The position numbers and the translations under genes were made by a program. The notes beneath the pieces are model-generated. The model had not been told where the DNA came from. It saw nothing but the letters and a program-made list of their open reading frames with translations, and made no database searches. Of a stretch of DNA of 13,520 bases, positions 1 to 5,776 are shown one piece after another; position 1 is the first letter of the stretch; the number at the start of each line of letters is the position of its first letter. This DNA is from DATAQC01 sp046263055 (GTDB taxonomy: Bacteria > Actinomycetota > Acidimicrobiia > Acidimicrobiales > AC-14): the NCBI GenBank assembly GCA_046263055.1, contig JBHELO010000153.1, forward strand, positions 1 to 13,520, given 5' to 3'.

Positions 1-318
1 CGACGCCTTCGCGGCCGGCGCCTTGGTGGCCGAGGCGGTGGTGGGTTCGCCGGATCCCCGCTTCAACGCTCTTCTGGTCGAGGTGCCCCGGCCGGCCGGC
101 GACGCCGCCGCCTTGGCCGGTGACCTCTTGGGCGTCGTCCCGGGTGTGGCCGCCGCCGTGCGGGGCGACGACTTCTTGGCCACCACGTTCCGGGCCACCG
201 CCTTCTGGGCGTCGGACTGCGACCGGCTGGCTGCGGTCTTGGCCGGCGCCCTGTCGGCGGCAGCCGGCCTGACGGGCGTCCGCCTGGCGGCCGCCGCCGC
301 CTTCCTCACCGGGGTCAT
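1..318 (-). CDS. Basic Lys/Ala/Pro-rich protein, N-terminal part (runs off window)
   Basis: An open frame starts at an ATG (318-316) and stays open for 106 codons to the window edge. It lies 16 nt after the HU stop codon. An AAGGAA ribosome-binding site (332-327) sits 8 nt before the ATG, so this looks like the second gene of a hup operon. The visible protein is rich in Ala, Lys, Arg, Pro, Thr and Ser (it begins MTPVRKAAAAARR), has almost no large hydrophobic residues, and all its lysines are AAG codons. It is probably an intrinsically disordered basic segment. By composition it could be a histone-H1-like nucleoid protein or the disordered N-terminus of a larger DNA- or RNA-binding protein whose folded part lies outside the window. 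I recognise no family. The composition also resembles the tail of the neighbouring HU protein, which may mean shared origin or only shared composition. Confidence 0.55.
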   Translation of the reverse strand, partial: MTPVRKAAAAARRTPVRPAAADRAPAKTAASRSQSDAQKAVARNVVAKKSSPRTAAATPGTTPKRSPAKAAASPAGRGTSTRRALKRGSGEPTTASATKAPAAKAS

Positions 319-334
319 CCTTGGCGTTCCTTCC

Positions 335-841
335 TCATCGGCCCTTGGTGGCCTTGGTGGCCTTCGTCGCCTTGGTGGCCTTCTTGGCGCCCCCCGCCGT
401 CTTGGCCGGGGCCGCCTTCTTGAGCGCGGCGCTGGCGCCGCCGCCCTTCTTGGCGCCCGCCGCCGTCTTTGCGGGGGCCGCCTTCTTGAGCGCGGCGCTG
501 GCGCCGCCGCCCTTCTTGGCGCCCGCCGACTTCTTGGCCGCGCCGGCCGCCTTCTTGGCCGCTGCCCCCGGGTTGAGGAAGCCCTTCAACGTGGAGCTGG
601 GGGCGAACTTCATGGCCTTGGAGGCGGCGATCCTCACCGACTCGCCAGTCCGCGGGTTACGGCCGGTGCGAGCCTTGCGGGAGGTGGTGGAGAAGGACCC
701 GAAGCCGGGCCACGCCACCTTGTCCCCTCCCTTGGTGGCCGACTTGACCGTGTCGAAGAACGCGTCCAGGACGCTCTCGGCCTGGGACCGGCCCAGCCCA
801 GCCGCACCGGCGACCCGGTCGACGACGTCTGCCTTGTTCAC
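335..841 (-). CDS. hup: HU-family nucleoid protein with long Lys/Ala-rich C-terminal tail
   Basis: This is a histone-like DNA-bending protein of 168 residues, about 75 longer than classical HU. Residues 1-91 form the HU fold: the start VNKADVVDRV, the GFGSF turn (46-50) and the DNA-minor-groove arm with RNPRTGE (61-67). From about residue 94 a disordered basic tail follows. It contains two nearly identical 22-residue repeats (109-130 and 131-152) and ends in four KAT units and KGR. This architecture matches actinobacterial HupB/HLP, whose tail binds and compacts DNA. The GTG start is chosen because the protein then begins at the conserved NKADVV segment and a GGGAGG site (852-847) lies 5 nt upstream. 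A longer frame to 895 lacks family support. A plausible sigma-70-type promoter lies upstream, and a second basic gene follows in the same direction. Identification as HU is secure. Compaction of the chromosome by the tail is inferred from the family. Confidence 0.93.
   Translation of the reverse strand: MNKADVVDRVAGAAGLGRSQAESVLDAFFDTVKSATKGGDKVAWPGFGSFSTTSRKARTGRNPRTGESVRIAASKAMKFAPSSTLKGFLNPGAAAKKAAGAAKKSAGAKKGGGASAALKKAAPAKTAAGAKKGGGASAALKKAAPAKTAGGAKKATKATKATKATKGR
386..517 (-). repeat. Tandem 66-bp direct repeat inside the HU tail
   Basis: Two adjacent 66-bp copies (452-517 and 386-451) encode two 22-residue units that differ by one residue (KTAAGA versus KTAGGA at the end). At the DNA level about 52 bp are identical between copies. 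A shorter 9-bp run encoding KAT four times follows at about 344-382. Such in-frame repeats in the tail are expected to change in copy number by slippage without breaking the gene. Confidence 0.9.
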
Positions 842-876
842 TAGGACCTCCCGTTCGGGAACAGCTACTCGACGAC

Positions 877-905
877 ATTCGAGCTGACCGGCCACCCAAG
901 GTCAA
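877..905 (-). promoter_or_regulatory. Candidate sigma-70-type promoter for hup
   Basis: On the minus strand, TTGACC (905-900) matches the -35 consensus well. After exactly 17 bp it is followed by TCGAAT (882-877), a 4/6 match to the -10 consensus. It points toward hup, with the GTG start about 36 nt after the -10. Spacing and -35 quality make this the best promoter-like pair I found in the window. It is a pattern match only. Confidence 0.45.
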
Positions 906-978
906 GCATTTCCCTTGTGGGACAATGGTTTGAGCCCCGCTTGGACGAAGAACCCCTTTGTTTGCAACGATTTGGAGC

Positions 979-1419
979 ATGACCTGTGCGCCGCTCCGAC
1001 GTCTCCTCCTGGCCGCGATGGCCGTCGCCCTGCTCCTGTCGGCGTGCGGGACGGACAAGGAGGTGGCCAAGGTGGAGAACGTCAAACCGCCGGCAGCGGG
1101 CACCCCGGCCGGGCCGTCCGACGTCTCCGGCATCTACCGGACGATCCACACCGCCACCCTCCAGCTCCGCAAGGACGGCACCATGGCCCTCGTCGTGCCT
1201 GGCGGCTCCGGGGCGTCGAGCGGGCGCTTCACCCTCCAGGACGGCCGAGTGGAGTTGCAGACCACGCCCTGCCACGACGCCATCGGCAGCTACGACCTCA
1301 CGGTGACCGGCCTGCAAAAGGCCGGCAAGGCCGCCCTCGTCTGGAAGCCGGTGAACGACCCCTGCGCCGACCGCCTGCGGGACTTGACGCGCGATCCGTG
1401 GGTCTACGCCGACAGCTGA
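979..1419 (+). CDS. Small secreted lipoprotein, function unknown
   Basis: The predicted 146-residue precursor has a textbook lipoprotein signal: two arginines (7-8), a hydrophobic stretch LLLAAMAVALLL, then the lipobox LSAC with the acylated cysteine at 23. It should be lipidated and anchored on the outer face of the membrane. The mature part starts with a polar Pro/Ala linker and then reads as alternating short beta strands (GIYRT, TLQLRKDG, GRFTLQDGRVEL, GSYDLTV, ALVWKPV). It has two cysteines (TTPC and NDPC) that could form a disulfide. The pattern suggests a small lipocalin-like or beta-barrel domain, but I do not recognise a named family. The ATG start gives a normal-length signal peptide but has only a poorly spaced GGAG before it. 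A TTG at 958 would add seven residues and is the main alternative. The gene is divergent from hup and convergent with the HAD phosphatase, 22 bp away. Confidence 0.75.
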   Translation: MTCAPLRRLLLAAMAVALLLSACGTDKEVAKVENVKPPAAGTPAGPSDVSGIYRTIHTATLQLRKDGTMALVVPGGSGASSGRFTLQDGRVELQTTPCHDAIGSYDLTVTGLQKAGKAALVWKPVNDPCADRLRDLTRDPWVYADS

Positions 1420-1441
1420 CGATCGGGCTGACCCTCACCCC

Positions 1442-2197
1442 TCAGTCGAGGAGTCGCTCCACGAGCTGCTGGAGGTCGTCGGCGGTGTGGTCGGGCGGGG
1501 GGTCGTCGGGTACCTCGTCGGGACCGGTCACGCCCGTGAACACGAGGGCGAACGGCACCTTCAGGCGGCGGGCCATCAGGCCGTCGGTGGATGGGCGGTC
1601 GCCCACCAGGACCGCGCCGTCGACATCCTCGCCCAAGCGGGCCCGCACCAGTTCGGCCATCGGCTGGTACGGCTTGCCCGCCACCTCGGGCTCGACGCCG
1701 GTGGCCACCGCCACCGCCGCCAGGAGCGCCCCGCCGCCGGGCACCGGTCCCTCGGGGGTCGGGTAGGTGGGGTCGTCGTTGGTGCCGATGAGGTGGGCCC
1801 CGGCCTGCACCGCTCGGAAGGCGGCGGTCAGACGCCCGTAGTCGAACTCGCGGTGGTAGCCGACCACCACGGCGTCCGCCGGGCCCTCGACCACTCCCTC
1901 CGCCCCCCGCTCGGCCAGGGCCTCCTCCACGCCCACCCCGGCGCACACCAGGGCCCGCTTTCCGGGCTCCACCAGTGAGGCGGCGGCCTGGGCCGAGGTG
2001 GCCACCTCGTCGGCCTCGGCGTCGATGCCCATCCCCGAGAGCTTGCCGAGGATGTAGGACACCGGCCGGGACGAGTTGTTGGTGAGGAACAGCACCCGGT
2101 GCCCGGCCTCGCGCAGCGCCGCCACCGCGTCGGCCGAGCCGGGGATCACGTCGTCGCTCAGCCAGATGACGCCGTCGAGGTCGAGGATGAAGGCCAT
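1442..2197 (-). CDS. HAD-superfamily subclass IIA hydrolase (NagD/4-nitrophenylphosphatase-like)
   Basis: This cytoplasmic Mg-dependent phosphatase has 251 residues, normal for the IIA group. All four HAD motifs are present: motif I DLDG (nucleophile D6, general acid/base D8), motif II TNNSS (39-43), motif III lysine K175 in GKPYQP, and motif IV GDRPSTDG with D200 and D205. The cap between motifs II and III contains VVGYHREFDY, GTNDDPTYPT and PGGGALLAAVA, typical of the C2-type cap in NagD, phosphoglycolate and 4-nitrophenyl phosphatases. The true substrate cannot be told from sequence; a sugar phosphate, phosphoglycolate or nucleotide is possible. Start at ATG 2197, where MAFILDLDGV aligns with the family's beginning; no strong ribosome-binding site is visible. 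It lies 94 bp downstream of rad50 in the same direction, so it may be read through from that operon or have its own promoter. Confidence 0.92.
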   Translation of the reverse strand: MAFILDLDGVIWLSDDVIPGSADAVAALREAGHRVLFLTNNSSRPVSYILGKLSGMGIDAEADEVATSAQAAASLVEPGKRALVCAGVGVEEALAERGAEGVVEGPADAVVVGYHREFDYGRLTAAFRAVQAGAHLIGTNDDPTYPTPEGPVPGGGALLAAVAVATGVEPEVAGKPYQPMAELVRARLGEDVDGAVLVGDRPSTDGLMARRLKVPFALVFTGVTGPDEVPDDPPPDHTADDLQQLVERLLD

Positions 2198-2291
2198 CCC
2201 CGGTTGTAGCAGACCCTCCCTGCCGGCCGAAACGCTGCCGCCTGCGCGACTACGCCGGGTCTGAGGCAGCGCCAGCTCCCCAGGGCTGCCG

Positions 2292-3488
2292 CTAGGCGCC
2301 GGCCGCCACCAGGCGGGCCGTGGCCCGCCGGCCCGGGAGCTTCACCACCTCCACCGCGTGGGGGAGCTGGTGCTTGATCTCGCTGTCGTGGGTGACGACC
2401 AGGACCTGGCGGAACCGGGCTCGCAGCCGTTCCAGGGCCAGGAGCATGCGCTCCTTGCGGTCGTCGTCGAGGGGGCCGAACACCTCGTCGAGCACCAGCA
2501 GGCCCACCGCACCGCCCGATTGGAAGCGCACGTGCTCGCTGATGGCCACCCGCAGGGCCAGGTTGGCCAGGTCGGTCTCCGAGCCCGAGAACCGGTGCAT
2601 CCCGTAATCGATCCCTGCGTCGCTGATCTGGATCTCGTAGGTCTCGGGGTCGACCTTGAGCAGGTCGTACTCGTGGTCGGTCAGCTCGCCGAAGAGCTCG
2701 GCCGCCTGCACCGACAGCCGGGGCCCGACGGCGGCCACCTGGGTGTTGCGGAACCCGTGGAGCAGCTCCCCGACGCGGCTCAGGTGGCGGGCCTCCTCGG
2801 CCAGCTCGCCCAGGCGGGCATGGGCATCGGTGGCCTCGGCCAGGCGCCGGCGCTCCCCGTCGGCCCTCGCCCGGGCGCCGGTGGCGGCCAGGCGGGCGGC
2901 GGCGGCGCGCGCCGCCGCCTCTTCGGAGTCCAGACGGGCCTGGTGGAGCGAGGCCCGGGCCGCGGCCAGGTCCTCGGGCCGGAAGTCGAGGGCCGCCAGC
3001 TTCTCCTCGATGGCGGCCAGGCGTCCCTCGTGGTCCGCCACCAGCAGGCGCTCGACGTCCAACTCGTCGGCCGCCTGGCCCCGGCGCTCCAGGCGACCCC
3101 GGAGCTGGAGGCACTCGTCCGCCGCCCGGCGCCGGCGGTCCACGTCGGCCGACAGCTCGGCCCGCTCCTCGGCGGTGGCGCTGCGCCCCAGGGCGCCCTC
3201 CGCTTCGGCCAATGCCTGCACGGCCCGGGCCCGCTCGGCCAGCGCCCGCTGGTGGGCCTCCCACCGGGTCTGGGCCTCGCGAAGGGCGCGCTGGCCTTCC
3301 CCCGCCCGGCGCACGAGGTCGGTGGCCAGGGTGGCCAGCCGCGACCGCTCGGCCGCCAAGGCGGCCACCCGGGCCTCGGCATCCGCCAGCTCGGCTGCCC
3401 GGTGGGCCTGCACCGCCGAGTAGGCGTCGCCCAGGGCCTGGCCGCACAGTGGGCAGTCGGCCTCGCCGGTCAGGCCGGCGCCCGGCCC
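2292..3488 (-). CDS. rad50: Rad50/SbcC-like ATPase, C-terminal half (separated by a frameshift)
   Basis: This is the second half of the DNA-repair ABC/SMC ATPase that partners Mre11. Only the part after about 3488 reads as protein; further upstream this frame is a Gly/Pro/Arg-rich shadow. It begins just before the zinc-hook motif CPLCG, whose paired cysteines (about 374 and 377 of the restored protein) dimerise Rad50 arms through a metal ion. A long Ala/Glu/Arg/Leu-rich coiled coil follows. The ATPase C-lobe contains the ABC signature SGSETDLANLALR (about 663 on), Walker B LLVLDEVFG with catalytic Glu (about 697) and the switch histidine in VVTHDSE (about 729). The C-terminus is complete at TAG 2294-2292. 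No credible start codon with a ribosome-binding site precedes the hook, so this half is not an independent gene. It is the continuation of the frame ending at 3470. Confidence 0.88.
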   Translation of the reverse strand, partial: GPGAGLTGEADCPLCGQALGDAYSAVQAHRAAELADAEARVAALAAERSRLATLATDLVRRAGEGQRALREAQTRWEAHQRALAERARAVQALAEAEGALGRSATAEERAELSADVDRRRRAADECLQLRGRLERRGQAADELDVERLLVADHEGRLAAIEEKLAALDFRPEDLAAARASLHQARLDSEEAAARAAAARLAATGARARADGERRRLAEATDAHARLGELAEEARHLSRVGELLHGFRNTQVAAVGPRLSVQAAELFGELTDHEYDLLKVDPETYEIQISDAGIDYGMHRFSGSETDLANLALRVAISEHVRFQSGGAVGLLVLDEVFGPLDDDRKERMLLALERLRARFRQVLVVTHDSEIKHQLPHAVEVVKLPGRRATARLVAAGA

Positions 3489-4573
3489 ACGGTGACCCGG
3501 GCCCGCTCCAACTCGGCCCTCGCCCCCTCGAGGCGGCCGTTCACGGCGGCCAGGTCGGTTCGGGCCGCCTCCCCTGCCGCCCGGGCCGCGTCGGTGCCCT
3601 CCTCGTCGGGCGCCTCGGGCGCCGGGGGCACGGCCGCCGCCTCCACCACCGCCCGCGCCGCCACCACCGCCTCCACCAGGCGCAGGCGGGCCTCGGCCTC
3701 CCGCCACCCCTCGGCCCGGGGCTCCAGCTCCGCCAGGCGGGCGGCGGCGGCGTCGAGCGCCGCCTGCTCGGCGGCCAGGCGGGCGACGGTGCCGGCGGCC
3801 CGGTCGCGCTCGGCCGCGATGCTGCGGGCCTCGGCGGCCAGCAGGCCGTGCTCCTGGCGGGTCGCGTCGAGCGACTGATGGCGCTCGGTGGCGGCCTCCA
3901 GGTCCAGGCGGGCGGCGGCGGCGGCCTCCTCGTGGCCGGTTGCCGCCTCGGCCAGCGCAGCCGCCGCCTCCTCGGACTCCGCCATCTGGCCGCGCAGCGC
4001 CTCCAGGTCGGGCAGGAGGGACCGCAGGCGCTCGTGGTTGGCCTCGGCGGCCCGGGCGTCCCGGCGGGCGTTGTCGCGGGCGGCGTCGAGAGGGGTGATG
4101 CCCAGGAGCTGGAGCACCAGGCGGCGGCGCTCGTGCGGGGGCTGGCTGCTGAATGCCGAGAGCTGCTTCTGCTCGGCGAACACCGATGCCCGGAACGCGG
4201 TGTCGTCCATGCCCAGGATGGAGTGGACGTAGCGCGTGGTGTCCCGCACGCCCTCGGCCACCTGGGAGCCGTTGGCGAACCCGCAGGCCCGCACGGTGGC
4301 GTTGGCCCCTCCGACCGTCCGGCGCACGACGTAGAGGTGGCCCTCGTGCTCGAACTCCACCTCCGCCACGCACTCGGCCTTCACACCGGCGGTGCGCACC
4401 TCGTCGTTGGCGGTGCGGGATCGTCCGTAGAGGGCGAAGCGGATGCTCTCGATGAGCACCGACTTGCCGCCCCCGTTGGGCCCGTACACCCCCACCAGGC
4501 CGGACGGCAGCTCCAGCTCCACGGGCGCCTCGTAGACCCGGTAGTTCTGCAGGTACAGGCGGGTGACCCTCAC
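3470..4573 (-). CDS. rad50: Rad50/SbcC-like ATPase, N-terminal half, ending at a premature TGA
   Basis: This is the N-lobe and first coiled-coil arm of Rad50. Beginning at GTG 4573 the protein opens VRVTRLYLQNYRVYE, as Rad50 and SbcC do. It carries Walker A GPNGGGKS (31-38) and a Q-loop-like FAEQKQLSAF, and then an Ala/Glu/Arg heptad-rich coil to about 364. The frame ends at TGA 3472-3470 just as the zinc hook should appear; the hook and second half continue in the next frame. Restoring one base near 3475-3490 joins them into a protein of about 760 residues with the hook at its midpoint. That is shorter than typical SbcC (over 1000 residues) and nearer to archaeal Rad50. A TTG at 4606 has a better ribosome-binding site (GGAGGG, 5 nt spacing) and would add 11 low-complexity residues, so the start is undecided. 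The gene is coupled to mre11 upstream. Confidence 0.88.
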   Translation of the reverse strand: MRVTRLYLQNYRVYEAPVELELPSGLVGVYGPNGGGKSVLIESIRFALYGRSRTANDEVRTAGVKAECVAEVEFEHEGHLYVVRRTVGGANATVRACGFANGSQVAEGVRDTTRYVHSILGMDDTAFRASVFAEQKQLSAFSSQPPHERRRLVLQLLGITPLDAARDNARRDARAAEANHERLRSLLPDLEALRGQMAESEEAAAALAEAATGHEEAAAAARLDLEAATERHQSLDATRQEHGLLAAEARSIAAERDRAAGTVARLAAEQAALDAAAARLAELEPRAEGWREAEARLRLVEAVVAARAVVEAAAVPPAPEAPDEEGTDAARAAGEAARTDLAAVNGRLEGARAELERARVTVGRAPA

Positions 4574-4653
4574 GGGCCGCCCCCGGGGCGCCCGCCGCCC
4601 GCCCAACCGGTCCCTCCATGGGCGATTTGCGCGAGGTGGGGCGGGATGGGCAT
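4570..4653 (-). CDS. Possible 27-residue coupling ORF between mre11 and rad50
   Basis: An ATG (4653-4651) overlaps the mre11 stop as TGATG. It opens a 27-codon frame (MPIPPHLAQIAHGG...) that ends in a TGA (4572-4570), which overlaps the GTG of rad50 as GTGA. The peptide is Gly/Pro-rich with no recognisable domain. Its likely value, if translated, is to carry ribosomes from mre11 into rad50. It could equally be a chance frame in an 80-bp spacer, and the alternative TTG start of rad50 at 4606 lies inside it. Confidence 0.25.
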   Translation of the reverse strand: MPIPPHLAQIAHGGTGWAGGGRPGGGP

Positions 4654-5774
4654 CAGTCGAGGGCCTCCTCCACGGCCCGGGCCAGGTAGTCGCTGCCCAG
4701 GTCGCGGATGCGGTCGCGGTCGAAGGTCACGAGGTCGGTCTGGTCGTGCACGTAGCGGGCCCAGCGGGACGGCATGGCGTCCAGGTCGGGGAGGTCCACC
4801 CGGCTGGTGGTGGCCGCGAAGCTGGGCTCCACCTTGAGCAGCAGGGCGTTGGCTGCCACCTGGCGCACGGCGTCGAGGTCGAGGAGGCGCCAGGCCTCGG
4901 GGTCCACGCCCTCCACGTACAGGCGGGCCACCGCTCCGTCGGGCACCGACGACGCCCGCTCCAGCACCGCCGCCCCGACCTCGGCGGGCGACAGCCCGAG
5001 GGCGTGCACCGGGTCGAGCGTCACCAGCGGACGCTGGCCGGTGAGCGCGAGGTGGCGGAACTGGCCCGAGTCGGTGTCGAGCACGGCGATGCCCTTGGCC
5101 ACCTGGGGGTCGTCGGCGAACGAGAACGTGTCGGTGGAACCCGCGTACCAGATGCCCGGGCCGACCTTGGTGGTGAAGTGGTAGTGGCCGAGGAGCACGA
5201 GGTCCGAGTTGAGGGCGTTGGCGTCCACCTCGATCTCGTTGATGTCGGCGTAGCGCGGCTCCACCTGGGGGATGCGGGGGTGAGTGAGGAGCAGGTCGGT
5301 GCGGTCCAGGCTGCGGGCCTTGTCCACCTCCTCCAGGGCGGCCAGGGTGTCGGCCACGGTGAGCATCTGGGGCACGGCGTGCACCGCCAGGCCCGGGAGC
5401 TCCACCCGCTCGTAGGCCATGCGGGCCGCGAAGTGGAACTCCGGGAACGTGTCGGCCAGCGCCGTGTACGGGCTGCCGGTGCCGGGCAGGCGGGGCGTGT
5501 CGTGGTTGCCGGTGATGACCACCACCGCCACACCGTGCTCGCGGATGCGCGTGAGGGCCCGCTGGGCCACCCGGAACGAGCGGTACGTGGGCCGGGGATG
5601 GTCGAACACGTCGCCCAGCCACACGATGAGGTCGGGCTCCTGGGCCAGTGCCAGGTCCACCGCCCGGGTGAAGGAGTCCTCGAAGTCCAGCTCGCGCCGG
5701 TTCACCCCGTCGGGCGACGTGAACGCGTAGTAGGACCGCCCGAGGTGGGCATCACCCAGCGCCGCGACCTTCAT
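4653..5774 (-). CDS. mre11: Mre11/SbcD-family DNA double-strand-break repair nuclease
   Basis: This calcineurin-like metallophosphoesterase has 373 residues. With Rad50 it should act as a Mn-dependent 3'-5' exonuclease and endonuclease on DNA ends. All metal-binding motifs are visible: D8 and H10 in GDAHLG, D55 in GDVFDH, N90-H91-D92 in GNHD, H165 in LLTHP, and H197/H199 in GHYH. The region after about 200 (WYAGSTDTFSFADD and a strand-rich capping part) fits the Mre11 capping domain, and the C-terminal 60-70 residues would hold the Rad50-binding helices. ATG 5774 is 2 nt after the herA stop with no clear ribosome-binding site, which suggests translational coupling. The stop overlaps the ATG of a short ORF leading into rad50. 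Length and motifs look intact. Its position between herA and rad50 supports a role in end resection over a generic phosphoesterase. Confidence 0.94.
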   Translation of the reverse strand: MKVAALGDAHLGRSYYAFTSPDGVNRRELDFEDSFTRAVDLALAQEPDLIVWLGDVFDHPRPTYRSFRVAQRALTRIREHGVAVVVITGNHDTPRLPGTGSPYTALADTFPEFHFAARMAYERVELPGLAVHAVPQMLTVADTLAALEEVDKARSLDRTDLLLTHPRIPQVEPRYADINEIEVDANALNSDLVLLGHYHFTTKVGPGIWYAGSTDTFSFADDPQVAKGIAVLDTDSGQFRHLALTGQRPLVTLDPVHALGLSPAEVGAAVLERASSVPDGAVARLYVEGVDPEAWRLLDLDAVRQVAANALLLKVEPSFAATTSRVDLPDLDAMPSRWARYVHDQTDLVTFDRDRIRDLGSDYLARAVEEALD

Positions 5775-5776
5775 CG

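Noticed and set aside
23..844. Long plus-strand open frames opposite hup and the left edge
   Set aside because: They are the antisense of the Lys/Ala-rich coding frames; high GC leaves opposite frames open. They have no domain and poor residue composition.
2203..2208. TACAAC (minus strand) 5 nt before the HAD gene ATG as a leaderless-transcript -10 box
   Set aside because: The last base does not fit TANNNT and the -35 position (TTCGGC) is poor, so the evidence is too weak to list.
2265..2290. GGCAGC/GCTGCC hairpin just after rad50 as a terminator
   Set aside because: The stem is only 6 bp with a 14-nt loop and no U-tract; such pairs are expected by chance at this GC content.
3470..3500. Programmed -1 ribosomal frameshift producing full-length Rad50
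   Set aside because: The codons at the crossover (GTG GGC CGG GCG CCG) do not form an X-XXY-YYZ slippery site and re-pairing in the -1 frame would be poor; an indel explains it more simply.
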